Source: Magicicada septendecula (Eukaryota; Arthropoda; Insecta; Hemiptera; Cicadidae). Taken from it: 64,000 nt of DNA. The DNA lies in the NCBI GenBank assembly GCA_034769895.1, contig CM068367.1, positions 348,029,611-348,093,610 on the forward strand, read 5' to 3'. Under the pieces are notes generated by a model. The model made no database searches and was not told the origin of the DNA. It saw only the letters and a program-made list of their open reading frames with translations. Shown in pieces: positions 33,060-44,300 of the stretch (the stretch's first letter is position 1; every line of letters begins with the position of its first letter). A program made the translations under genes and the position numbers.

Positions 33060-35386
33060 TTAGCCCTTTCAGTGCTACGTTTTTGACCAAATTTTGACCC
33101 CCCTGTGCTGAGTTTTTTTTTTTTTACTTTTTTTAACTCTCTGTGTATAGCTGATGATAAAAATAGGTTACTTAATTAACTAGAATTTTTTTAAATTAAT
33201 AATATGTACTTACTTTTTGATGTTCTTGTTGTATTCTGAAGCGTCACCTCTCACATAAATATTGAAATTTTTAGTTTTTATTGTCACTGCAATTTAGATT
33301 ATAACTGAGTTTGAAATAATACTGTATTTATGTACAAACAAATTAGGAATAAAATAAATATATTTTAACGTATTCAGTAATTTCGTTTTGTGTGATATAT
33401 CTCAAAACACGGATAAACACATAGCCCTACATCACACTCTTTACACACGTATCTTGACTCTCTCCTCCTGGGTGCACAGACAGCACATCTTCGAACAGCT
33501 GTTGCTTTTTTTTCTGTGGGTGGTACTAGTGATGGGAAATGTCTCTCCTTCAAACGTAGAGGATCATCTCCTGATGATGGCCTATGCCTCCTTTCCTTTT
33601 TAGTGATGGTTGGTGGTATTTTTCCAGCATCTCTCTTATAAGGGCTAACTGAAAATCAGCAACTGAAATATTTTTTCCTGTTACTTTCTTGTATAATGAA
33701 TGGGCATTGAGAATAGATAGGTCCATGAAATGAAAAAATAGTTTTTTGTACCACTTTACTGTTTTTCGGACACATTCCACAGAACTAAGCAGCATATCAG
33801 TCTTGTCTACTGGACCCATATGATTATTATAATCTTTTACGCATGCTGGTATCATAATTTCCTGCCCTGTTTTTATATCCTTCTTACCAGAAACAACAAA
33901 GTCATCTCCATGAAATGTAGTCAACATACGTACTTCCCGCCTATCTTTCCATCTAAGACACATCATGTTGTTGGCTACAAAACTTTCATGTTGACCCTTC
34001 CTTTGTTCACTTGTGAACTTTGTCATGAATTTTCTATTCATCCTTACAGTACCACATACATTTGTTCGCTTTTCACGTAGGATCTTGAAGAGCTTAGGAC
34101 TAGAATACCAATTGTCAATATACAGTGTGTGACTCTGGTCGAACATACCATTCATAAGTGTCACAACAACAGAACCAGCAAAACCATATTCAGGGTATGA
34201 GCTTATACGTGTCGTGCTTCCTGTATACACAATGAAGTCGTATATATATGAAGTCAGGCAGTCACATAAAATAAATAATTTTACACCAAACCTGTGCCTT
34301 TTTGACGGAATGTTCTGTTTGAAAGAAAGTCTGCCTTTGAAGAGAAGCAGGCTTTCGTCAATGCACACATTTTGGTATGGTCTAAAAGCAGATTTGAAAT
34401 TATTTCTAAGTTCGTCAAGCACCATCTGTAACTTGAATAACCTGTCTCCAGAAGGTTGATGAGAATTACAGCAGAAGTGTAAACATTTTAGTAAAATCTG
34501 AAACCTATCTCTAGACATATAATTATTAAAAACAGGTGTATGTAGAAGTGAAAGTTTTTTAGTTCTGGTCATGAGGAAACACAAGGCCAAAAATACATAT
34601 AATTCATCCCCATTTGTGTCTTTCCATTTAGATAAACGTGAAGATGGGGAATTTACATTTGCAGCACATTCTGTACTATATCGGTTTGTTTCTGCAGCAA
34701 TCTTGCCCACCAAATTCGGTGTCACAAAGAGTTCGAAAAAATCTAAATACGATGAATTTTCATTCACATCGTCTGTCTGCAGAACACCAGATGTAGAGTC
34801 AAAATCACAAAACACAGGGTTAAGTGGTTCGTTTTTCCACTGAAATCCTTCATTTACAAATGGATCGACACTAAAAGAACGAGTAGTATCTTCAAAATCA
34901 CTCAACAATTCATCGTCGCTTTCAATATCACTGTCATTATTTACAAACAACGAATCACGGAATATTTGTCCGTTTTCACAACTTCGGCCTGGCAAATCTT
35001 CCATTGTTACATAAACAATACTGAAATACGTAATAAATAAACCAAAACAGAAAAGAAATAAACTAAAACAAGAAATAAACACGATATAAACACACAAGCA
35101 CTTTCCTTACGTAACCTCGCACGTGGTCGAGCGACGAATAGTCAGCTGTTTGAAAATCAAACTAAAAGATAAAATTTCCCTCCCACAAACACAAAAGTAC
35201 CAACATAAGTAAACTATCGATATGTTGTGATACCAAAACTGGCCACCAGATAGCTCAAACAACGAACGAATTAATGCGACAGTAGCATTTCTGGCACTAA
35301 TTCTGTTGCGTGTTAATGCGTCAGTAGCACAGCGGGCACGAACTGTCAACGACGCATTGATGCATCAGTAGCACTGAAAGGGTTAG
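33060..35386 (-). mobile_element. piggyBac-type transposon with TTAG duplication
   Basis: The element spans 33,064-35,382. Its ends are exact 15-bp inverted repeats: CCCTTTCAGTGCTAC at 33,064-33,078 and the reverse complement at 35,368-35,382. Each end is flanked by TTAG (33,060-33,063 and 35,383-35,386), a 4-bp direct repeat where piggyBac elements normally have TTAA. At the transposase-start side, the motif AATGCG(A/T)CAGTAGCA or a close variant occurs at 35,273, 35,315 and about 35,358, plausible transposase-binding sites. The length of 2.3 kb is normal for the superfamily. Confidence 0.88.
33375..35004 (-). pseudogene. piggyBac transposase, one frameshift before the Cys-rich tail
   Basis: This DDD-type transposase would excise and insert the surrounding element. 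The main frame runs from 35,097 to 33,550, but Met at 35,004 (MEDLPGRSCENG) is the likelier start because the preceding 31 codons are hydrophobic and unlike the family. An acidic N-terminus (DIESDDELLSDFED) is typical. The catalytic aspartates lie in NVCIDESLLLFKGRLSF, TLYIDNWYSSPKLF and MGPVDKTDMLLSS, and all three are present. Near 33,610 the frame drifts and ends at 33,550 (EMILYV). In the neighbouring frame the protein continues as RLKERHFPSLVPPTEKK, then RRCAVCAPRRRESRYVCKEC (a zinc-finger-like C..C...C..C) and DVGLCVYPCFEIYHT, to a stop at 33,375-33,377. A single small indel therefore separates the catalytic core from the C-terminal cysteine-rich domain. Otherwise it looks intact, implying a young insertion, or a sequencing error. 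Confidence 0.88.
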
Positions 35387-37253
35387 GGAATGGACCCTCT
35401 GCAAAGATGCTCAGGGTTCATGACCGACTCCGGAGCATGTTTAATCTGTAAAACGTACACTGTGTAGATTCGCAGCTTTACTCTGAGCAACGCTCCACAG
35501 GGAATGTTGAAAATTTTTGTCCACGATGGACCCTCATACACACTAAAACCTGCTCTGATGTTTTGGTTAGGGACATCAGAATATTAAAACTTCGGTAACT
35601 TGAGCACTACTTAATGGAGATCAAACTAACTTTTACAAGCAATTAAATTTATGCATATTTTGAACCAATAAATGTTTTAATAAATTAATACAAAAAGCAA
35701 ATGGCTAGTTATTTACCAGCCTGTGTGGAATGTAACGTTATCACGTGGATCAGAATGGTGGTGTCAAACAAACAGAAGACAGAAACGTATTAAGAAACAA
35801 ATGTTTTTCTGAGAAATTTGTAATTATAGGGATGAACAGAATCGTCTCTCAGGAAATCAGAAGACGAATGGAAAGAAAGGAAGATTTGATTTAAAAAAAG
35901 AAAAATGACTAGTATGGTATTGACAGGAAAGACTTTGATAACACGACAGACATCATTCACCCTCAGCCGATAACTCGCAGCGAGGGTCCAAATTGATTAC
36001 AGGAATCAGATCACAGCTCCCTTTGGCCAGCTCTTCGTTCGAGCAACAAACATTACAAACATTTTATCCAAAAGTACAGTCTTTTCTCACTAAGGATGGG
36101 GATAGTCTTCACCCACCTGACATGGGAGTACCATTTTAGCTGATACGTCATTTCTTCAGAACTCAAGTATCCACTTATTTGAAGTTTTGTTACCATATTA
36201 CCTTTTTATTAACATTTTGTTACCTCTGCTTCTTGTCAAATAAATATTATAGACACAAACGTAAAATTTTGTACCTGTCATGTCTTGGTTGTAGAGTAAA
36301 GAACGTAAGTTTTCGTGGCTCCGTGCTCGGACAAAGCCCCCCACTATACTACTGGCCGCAGTGCTGGAAACGTGATGTCACACTAGGCGCCGAAACGGAA
36401 CACGGCCGTAATGCTGTTTACTGTGTCTCATGCTCAAATAACCTTTCCTACACACACCTGTAATGGTTTACCTGAACATGTCCTATATGGTTGTAATCTG
36501 TATGAACTAACAAAGACCTTGGTATGAAAAAATGTATAGTTTTGGGAACAACAACAGTTATATTTAGCATTTGAGAAAGTGCAATTTACACGAAGAATGT
36601 AAAAAACTGTGAATCGAGGTAATTGACAGCTTATCGGGGAAATAACTTTTCAAGTTTCTTTATGTAGATAAACAGCCGAACTTTCGTATTGTACAAGATT
36701 TTATATCATATATGATAAATAGTACCAGAAGCGGGGTAAGCGGAAAAAATTAAAGAAATAACCGATTACTAACTGCTCAGTATTTATTTACAACAATATT
36801 TGATCATTTGAAGATGGTGCATTACACTCTCGTATTGCCTTACATCTAACATATTTACATGTAATTTAAAATCTACTTGCAATAAAGTTATTTAGACTAA
36901 ATTAACAATTCTGTGTCTAACATTTATCTAAGTTAACGCTGAACTTGGCTGAAATTTATGTATTTTTCTCTTTTTGTCCTATTTGACTTCATTCTGAGCA
37001 TCTTTCCTTTTTTTATTGAATTTGTCATTACGGGATTTTGAATAATTGTTTAATAAGATGTTACAAAAGGAAAATAAACATTTATCGATAAGTTTGTTAA
37101 ATTGTTAAAATTAATTTTACATATATTACAATTTCTCTGTGGATGATGGATGTCAATAAAACCTAAAACAGTGGATTTTAGAGCTACTCTCTGATTAGTG
37201 GACAATAAAAACTGTGTTCCGTATCTGTCAGATACAATTAAACACTTTGAAAG
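35387..37253. other. no supported gene
   Basis: Unassigned DNA. An open frame at 36,179-36,463 (+) has no recognised motif. Confidence 0.4.
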
Positions 37254-38049
37254 CTAATTTTGTTCTTCCATCACATAATCTGAAGGGTATTTTAAAGATC
37301 CTCCATTAATAACATTAAAATAATAATTGTCCTTTTGTGGTACAACAGTAGACTCGGTATTTGTTGTAGTAAAGAAATATGTACACCTAGTGCAAGAGTT
37401 ATTTTTTAAAACACTGTGTACCAAGTAACCACCGATACAAACAAGGCCTAAAGTGTCATTTTCTGATAAGGTAACATCAGTTATGTCTACCTGCAGGTCA
37501 TCAAAAATTTGATTACTGTTTTTGTCATGCATATTATTACTATTGCTTTCTTCACAGTCTCCTGTGGAAATAAATAAATCTGTGATACATACTTTACTGT
37601 GTCTAGAGGAGTAAAATATTAAGCAAACTCAAAGTTGTTAGTTTTTTTCTGATTCCAAAACCTGCTTAACTGATACATGGTAACATGCACCACTCATCTG
37701 TATATACTGGCTAAATCTGGCCTCTAACGCATCGGTCTGAAATAAACATATGACAATTTCATGTCTTCTAAGAGACAATCTCCATTAAAGTGTTAACAGT
37801 ATGTAGCAATGCTACATGTGTTTCATTGGTTAATTTTCCTCTCCTTTTAGCTTTTGTCAACTTCTCCCCTTGAACAACAAGTTCATCCCATTTAACTAAC
37901 CATTTACTAAAAGACTAAAAAAAAAACAAAATTAGTATCTGTTACAGACTGGATTGGTTTAAAGTTTTCGTCATTAAATTTAACTCCCTCGTACATATGT
38001 TTTACGTTGACAATCTTCCACCACTTTAAAATGACATTGCATATGAAAG
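37254..38049 (-). pseudogene. P-element/THAP9-like transposase C-terminal remnant
   Basis: Reading minus, 38,049-37,930 gives NVILKWWKIVNVKHMYEGVK then FNDENFKPIQSVTD. 37,915-37,790 gives SFSKWLVKWDELV and LTNETHVALLHTVNTL. 37,738-37,640 gives QTDALEARFSQYIQMSGACY then HVSVKQVLESEK, and 37,520-37,260 gives LGLVCIGGYLVHSVLK, C..C and GGSLKYPSDYV. These follow in order the C-terminal half of P-element-like transposases: WW.I.NVK, LT.ET...L..T, QTD.LE.RF..YR..SG..Y, IAGY+...L.....C..C and GGL.YPS. Stops and frame changes make it inactive. The homology breaks exactly where a Helitron-like insert begins at 38,050, and I did not find the N-terminal half beyond that insert. Confidence 0.75.
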
Positions 38050-38773
38050 TCACCCTATGTTGAACGAGGAAGGGTTTAACTCGACCGTTTGGCATTTGTC
38101 TGTCTGTCTGTTTGTACGTATAACTAATTGGGGTACGTTTCACGATAAGTTTTAACGCATCAACCCATTTTTGTAAAACTTGGCACATATGTCTACACTT
38201 TACCCTACACGTTGATTTTTGGATTGATCACCCCAAAAATAGGACGATGAGTCAAAACTGCCAAAAACTCGCAAAATATCACGTGAAGTATAAAATTAAA
38301 GGTAATTTAAAACAAAATCTGAATATAGTAATCATTTTTGAAAATTTCAAATTTTTTAAACGTCAGAGCCAAAAACGTTGGCGAAAGTTTGGATAGAATT
38401 ACAAAAATTTATGTGGCATATTAAGTTAAAGCAATTTTGACTAAAATCTGAATGTAATGTTCAGTTTTAAAATTTTAAAATATTTGGATTCTAAGAACCA
38501 GTAAAGAGATACAATTAAAAAAAAAGTGAAAACCCAACTGTGTGTCAGTTAAAAGGAATTGTAACCCAAATCCGAATGTTCCTAATTGTTTGCGTTTATT
38601 GTATGATTGTGTGCTCTACAGTTATTATGTTACTAAAGAAATATTAGAGTAATGGCTATGTAATTTTTCCAGCAATTGGAAAATTGTCTAATAACGAAAT
38701 TTATGTAATAATAAATGTACTCCGCTCAAAATAGCGAGCGAGTTCTGCAGCTCAGGGTGCATGGGTTTACTAG
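38050..38773 (+). mobile_element. Helitron-like non-autonomous element, candidate
   Basis: The block begins TCACCCTATG and ends TTTACTAG followed by T. Helitrons start with TC, end with CTRR and carry a hairpin just before the end; here ACTCCGCT...AGCGAGCGAGT at 38,719-38,743 could form it. A short TCTG/TGTC microsatellite lies at 38,098-38,113, followed by a segment resembling widespread arthropod repeats (CATCAACCCATTTTTGTAAA). Downstream are about three degenerate units of roughly 125 bp containing AAAATCTGAAT. The left insertion site is preceded by G instead of A, so the assignment is tentative. Confidence 0.45.
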
Positions 38774-39410
38774 TTAATTATAATGAGACAAATATAGTTA
38801 AAAGAGTCCGATGTACGAACACACAAAAATTATTGTAAGATAGCTGAACATGTAATATAACCTACAGTTAAACTTTTGAGCTAAGCAGAAGTAGGCCTAC
38901 TTCTGGATTAGACGCTGTGAGCACGCTAATAGTTAAATATTTGACGACAAAGCATATGCTTTCAGGTGCGTCATCAATTGTAAACAAGAAGTCACAAGGG
39001 GATTTACAAGGTTAGTTTATCTATTCATACAAGTGAATTGGATACCACTGACATCATGTATGCTAAATTACCTTTCATTACGTAAATAAGTTTATTGTAT
39101 TTCATAGACAATAAAGTAACAACACGTAAAATCAAAATGTACGTATTATCAAATACAGAAGGGGGTAAGACAGGGAACGATCTAATATATTTCCAATATT
39201 ACCGGAGGGTAACAGACATTAGAATGAGACGGAATTGGCGTCGAGTATAACTCTCAAATTGGAATCTTAAAGATGTGGAGTTCATTCTTTGAACCTAACT
39301 TGTGGTGGTACGTGAACATTATCACCAGGGTTAGGTCGGACAAGCACCATCATTAGAATTTACCACACATATACGTCCTACCTACATACCGCTACTTACA
39401 CTAAGCCCGC
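38774..39410. other. no supported gene
   Basis: A+T-rich DNA with no recognised feature. Confidence 0.45.
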
Positions 39411-39500
39411 TAGACAGAACCGAGAAGCACTACCATTGACGCAACGTTGTTCGTTGTGTAAACTTGCGTCAGTGTGGTGGTGCTTCCCGGGTCTGTCCTA
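39411..39500. repeat. imperfect 35-bp inverted repeat
   Basis: 39,411-39,444 and 39,464-39,500 are reverse complements with several mismatches (CAGAACCGAGAAGCAC against GTGCTTCCCGGGTCTG). The approximately 19-bp loop contains CGTTGTTCGTTGTG. It might be a small foldback element. Confidence 0.6.
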
Positions 39501-39949
39501 AGTAACGGTTCTTTTTATATAGTTTTTCTGTAGTTGTATTTAACTTTGTAGAAGATGGTGGGTTTTTCTTTTTTTACGGTCCACGCTTGTTAGTGAACGA
39601 ATCTCGAGTAGGCTTAAGTTTGTATTTAATGTACTAGCTTACCTTACACATGAAAACTATTTCAGATTGTTCAGTAGTCGAAATGTTGTGTAATAAGTTC
39701 AAACGATAGTTGTTTGATGTACGCCTTCTGATAAGATTTGGAGTTGTTTAGTGAAAATTCAGTCTAGGTGGATAGCACGTTTAACAAACTCATTCTGGAA
39801 GGCATAAAGATTTCTTCAGAATAAGTGTGGAAAATATTGCTAATAAGGCTCTACCAAGTGACAGTCGGTATAAGTGTGCAAATGAAATTAAATGTTTATT
39901 TAAAATAATAACAGATATAACAGGAAGCCTCACTATCCGCAGGAACTTC

Positions 39950-40377
39950 GAGATGATCCTTCTAATTGATATGATACAAAGCTCACAGTTGAGACTGGGT
40001 AGCCTCGTCTGTATAACAGAAAATCGAAGATACCCTAGAAGAGCGTGGAAGGCAAAACCAGAAGGTAAAAGTAAAAGAGGCAGACCCAGGTTGAGGTGGG
40101 AAGACAGTAGGTATTAAAGTAAGTACAGAAAGGGGACTTCTATGCGCTTATGAAACTAAAAAAAATGTTGATTGGATGAACTGTGGAAAAGAAAAGCTGG
40201 ATAGGCACCTGGTATGCCATTCAAACTGGTTCGCCGCCCCGATCGAGGGCGTAATGGGAGGGGAAGACCTAGGCCCAGGTAGGACTACACGGTTCGGGTA
40301 AGAAAAGGAAGAAGGTATGTGGTGATCAAGAGGCTGTCTACGTAAAGGAATAAATTGCAAGCCCACTAAACTCTGGG
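39950..40377 (+). pseudogene. LINE C-terminal tail, RTE-like
   Basis: From about 39,985 the frame reads QLRLGSLVCITENRRYPRRA then WKAKPEGKSKRGRPRLRWED, ending at a stop near 40,117. LRWLGHV.R......PR+....KPEG+R.RGRPR.RWED is the conserved end of reverse transcriptases in insect RTE/endonuclease-RT LINEs. The following bases decay, and the element terminates in the GAA repeat at 40,378-40,473, which fits a microsatellite tail copied at the 3' end of such LINEs. Confidence 0.7.
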
Positions 40378-40473
40378 TTGAGAAGAAGAAGAAGAAGAAG
40401 AAGAAGAAGAAGAAGAAGAAGAAGAAGAAGAAGAAGAAGAAGAAGAAGAAGAAGAAGAAGAAGAAGAAGAAGA
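40378..40473. repeat. GAA trinucleotide repeat, about 31 units
   Basis: Uninterrupted GAA/AAG repeat directly after a LINE tail. On the minus strand it produces a meaningless poly-Phe open frame. Confidence 0.92.
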
Positions 40474-41779
40474 CTAACGTAAAGTTAACTTTCAAGTGTT
40501 AAAGTTGTCTTTTACAAAGTACAACCTACATTTTACGACACCATCTTATACGATAGGAGCAACACGAACAACAGAAAGTTAAAGAAATACATTAACAAAT
40601 TTTTTATAAATTTATTAAAGAATATGGAAACAATTAATTACAGAAATACATTAAATTAAGTAACAAGAAAACTCAAATTTGTAGTTTCTGTTAATATATT
40701 TATCCACCAGAAATGTATACATTTATTTTGTCGAATCGTAGTCCATAACATGTAACGTGTTTTGTATGTTGTCTCTACAATAAATTCAACCCTGGCTGAA
40801 TTTGCCCATTGTGAACATACTCCAGTTACAAAATTTTACTACTATGATTGCCACGATTAAAACAACGAAGCATGCGCGCGAAAAGCGCACATGCGTGCGA
40901 AGTACCAGAGTGCGTGTTGGAGTCAATGCAAGGCGCGCGCTTGCACTGTCCCCCAACACGCAGACTGCATCGCAGGACATGTGTCCGCCAAACGGGTGTG
41001 TGTGAGTGTGATGCCCGTATCCTAATAGTGACAGTCAGAGTAGCAAAAATTCCATTACCTGGAGTATTTTACAGTGGGTAAAGAAGTCACAAGCTGAAGT
41101 TATATGCAGAGACACCGATAGAACATCTGTTATCCTTGCTGGTTTGAATTAAACTAAATAATTTCATTTTATTTCTATCAATTGCTGAGAAAGGAACAAC
41201 TTATTGTTATTAACAATTACAACAATGAAGAATTAAAAATTTGTTGTTTTCTATATGCTTTACTGTTATACAAATGGTGGGAATTAAGTGCTGTAAGTTG
41301 GGTTTTTAGGAAATACTACGATGTCCACTATAATGTAATTAATTTAAACATTTGTAGAAAATAATTCTTAAAATACAGGATCAGTCAATGATACGGGTGA
41401 CTTTAAAAATTCAGTTGTGTTTTTATTTATGAATTGTAAAATTAACATTTACGCTAAATTGGAAGAGTACGTAATAGCATTTAACTAGACGCAGAAACTA
41501 CAGCTCACACACTTTAGAAGTCGAGTTTTTACGTTTTCCATTACACGGTGTAACTCTCTCTCTCTCTCTCTCTCTCTTCTATGGCACTACAGCCCTTGTT
41601 GGTCCCTGGCCTCCTTTAACTCCCCCCCCATTCTCTTCTGTCGGTAGCCATCCTCCTCCAGGAACGCACTTTCAGTATTTCTTAATACACGGTGTAATAT
41701 GTGAACAGACATTACACCAACTCTGAGTGTTTCGATGTTTCATGGGGGTGGATCATTGTACACCTTACCCTCAAAATAT
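40474..41779. other. no gene; G+C-rich patch and TC repeat
   Basis: 40,868-41,010 is G+C- and CpG-rich with nested inverted repeats (GCGTGTTGG/CCAACACGC around TGCAAG/CTTGCA), possibly a promoter-like or transposon remnant. A TC repeat is at 41,554-41,577. Directly after it, TATGGCACTACAGCCCTTG at about 41,580 looks like a widely dispersed arthropod repeat, from memory and without a family name. Confidence 0.45.
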
Positions 41780-42200
41780 CCCCACTAGAATTAATGGCAC
41801 GCTGGCAATTTCGCGGGCCACGGAATGTTGCCACTCTGAAGGTAACTCGTAAACTGCATCCATTGATCGCCTAGCCGTATAGCTGGTTGCTACCCATACT
41901 GTTTGGTGTGATTTCAGACTGTTTTGCGACTTGTGGAGACAAAAATTCGTTATCATTTGGTTATCATTGCTCTGATGTGACAGTAATGGAATTCCCAGAA
42001 AAATAAGTGAAGACTCATTATTCCAAAGGAAGGTATTACACCACCATACAGTAAGTTTAGTAGTGTGCAATAGTTCTCGAAGCATTTCTCGGCGCTTATT
42101 CGGCTCTCAATACCAAAAGGTTTGTTTATTTACATATCCGCTTAGATGTAAATGCGTTTCATTACTCATTAGCGTATTGTGAATAACGTCTACGCTGTTA
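41780..42200 (-). pseudogene. second mariner-like transposase remnant
   Basis: Minus-strand 42,180-42,085 in one frame reads NTLMSNETHLHLSGYVNKQT, matching FSDEAHFHLNG+VNKQN of mariner-like transposases, with the second catalytic residue region degraded. The frame 42,085-41,771 continues KLTVWWCNTFLWNNESSLIF, then NQMITNFCLHK and TSYTARRSMDAVYE, matching K.TVWC.......GP+FFE, Y..MI..F and CHTAR.....L. The final DLTPxDFFLWG block is lost. This copy differs from the one at 476-1,330 and is on the opposite strand. Confidence 0.7.
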
Positions 42201-42457
42201 TTTATGACATACGAGAACTGGCGGCAAGAAGTCACACGGTTTACTTTATCACTGTCACTTAAGGTTTACAATATTAGAATTTTAAATCATATTTAAATCA
42301 TTATGAAGAATTATTTAAACACTGGTATTCGACAAGCCACGTGAAACTGTATGGCGTCAAGCAGAATATTTAGCATAGAATAGCGTAGGATAGCAGCTCT
42401 CGTGCGCGCAATGTTTTCGGGCGTACATACAGTTCTATGTTACCTTGAGGTTCCTGT

Positions 42458-43576
42458 TTACTTCCATGGTCCGTAAGGAAATAGAAGAATGGTGGTCACG
42501 AAAAAAATCGTGTCCGAGATAAGGACTGATTCTGACTCTACTATCCTCAAAACGTGAAGAAAAGTCATTTTCCGAAAAGTGTCTGCGTGTGTGTCTGTAT
42601 GTCTGTATGTAGAATTCTCTCTATGGAAAACGATAACTGCCGCGAATTCAAATAAAATTAAATAATATTTTGCATATGTGTCCGAGTTGTATAGACTCAA
42701 GCCTATTGATTTTGGTGAAGATCGGTTAAGGGAGAGGGGTAGTTTACCTGCAACGTTTTACGTTTTTACAAGAGTAAAGTACTTAATTTTGTTAAAGAAA
42801 GTATATTTAAAAGAAGGTCATAATAATCCACAGTAGAAAGGCAGATGAAATATCTATGAATAAAAAGGGTAGTTGAAGGGAGTGGGGGTAATTTTTTAAA
42901 AACAACCTATTTCATGTCGAATAAACTACTTCATTTTGAAGGATAAGATACCTTACTAATTAAATATAATGAAACTATTACTCAAAAAAAGTGAAAATAT
43001 CAAAAATGGGGTTGTTCGGTTTAGGGGGAGAGGTAGTTTAATGCAGTGTTTTGTGTTTTCATAAGTGTAACGTATACTTAATTTTGATAAATAAATGCCC
43101 CGAAAATGAAGTCATATTAATCCACTGTAAAATGGTAAATGATGTATCATAAATGAAGGGGGTAGTTGAAGGAGGAGGGGTGATTTTTTTAAAAATTTCT
43201 TTGCTGATACCGAGTAAAGTACGAGCATTTAATTTTTAAGAATAAAATATGTTAGCAATTAAATATGCTAAAACTATTACTCTATGTAAGTATAAATATC
43301 ATTAAAGGTGGTGATCGGTTGTGGGGGAGGGATGATTATCTGCAAAGTTCAAATTCTTTATAAGAATAAAGTACCTAATTTTATAGATAATGTCACACGA
43401 AAATAACATTATATTAAACGACTACCCTATAATTACAAAAATATCTGTAAATAGTGAAAATAATTTGAGGGTGGGGAATATTTTTTTTTAGAAATTCTCG
43501 AAACGAATTCAAGTAAACGATCTTAAATATAAAACTTAGAACATGGAAGTCATGTATGGTTCTCCATACCGATATT
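42458..43576 (+). mobile_element. Helentron-like element, diverged long copy
   Basis: Left end TTACTTCCATGGTCCG at 42,458, a TG/TCTG microsatellite at about 42,580-42,612, one core unit, and a right end with ACATGGAAGTCATG and the stem-loop GTATGGTTCTCCATAC before CCGATAT at 43,569-43,575. In place of 160-bp units, the interior (42,712-43,550) holds three degenerate units of roughly 300 bp, each opening with a GATCGGTT-like box followed by AGGGG(T/A)AGTTT-like sequence (at about 42,719, 43,016 and 43,315). I see no coding potential. Confidence 0.72.
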
Positions 43577-43859
43577 TTTCTGACGTCATTTTACGTTTAG
43601 GTACGAATGACCAGTATTTTGGCCAATATTTTGTCAGAACTTAACACTTGGTGGACGACATAACACGTACCTTCCCATAGCTCATATTGCTGTAGTCTCC
43701 GTCTATCTCCCCCTTCGACATGTACCCTCATATTTTAAAAATTTCACAACACCTTAACACTCAAATAGGGGGCGTTATAATAATGGAGACTATAACAGTG
43801 TTTCTATATCAGGTACAAGACAACAGCATGCAAAAACAAACTACCTGTACCGATATTGC
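43577..43859. other. no supported gene
   Basis: Short unassigned interval between two mobile-element remnants. Confidence 0.4.
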
Positions 43860-44300
43860 TAAATTCATAAAGTTATCGCTAGATACAATATAATGGAAGA
43901 TCGGTAGAGATACGAAGATCAAATTGTAGAAAACTAATTCTGTTCAGTGTTGTTATATGGAAACGAGTCATGGATACTCACGGGACAGGAGTGATCTAGA
44001 TTGGAGGGAATGAGAATATGTTTTTTGTTGGGGTGTTCTTGAAGAGACGATTTTCGAAGCGAGAATTTCGAAATACTAAGTACCTAATATCTCTTCGATA
44101 GAATCGAAGAGTATAGGAATAATTTGGAAGACCATTTGCGCACGACAGGATGAAATAGACTTCCCAATAATGTGCGTCATTATCTGCCAGATGGTAAAAG
44201 GGCTGTTGGACGACCAAGGAAGAGGTGGATAAACTTCAGTAAACGAAACAGATTTTTATCTTAATCCATACAGTAAGAAGAAGAAACAGAAAAAAGGAAA
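43860..44300 (+). pseudogene. LINE reverse transcriptase C-terminal remnant
   Basis: The + strand reads VLLYGNESWILTGQE near 43,950, then SRLEGMRICFLLGCS, YRNNLEDHLRTTG and NRLPNNVRHYLPDGKRAVGR followed by PRKRWINF. These correspond in order to +LYGSE.W.L......+LE..EM+FLR.., +...W..HL.RM...R.P and P.G+R..GRPRKRW, the C-terminus of jockey/RTE-type reverse transcriptases. Stops and shifts show it is dead. An A-rich, AAGAAG-containing tail follows at about 44,275-44,320. Confidence 0.7.

Noticed and set aside
35107-35349. 80-codon frame upstream of the piggyBac transposase
   Set aside because: It overlaps the subterminal repeats and its repeated ARxATxAL pattern comes from those repeats, not from a protein.
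40148-40495. 115-codon frame with a long poly-Phe run
   Set aside because: It is the complement of the GAA repeat.
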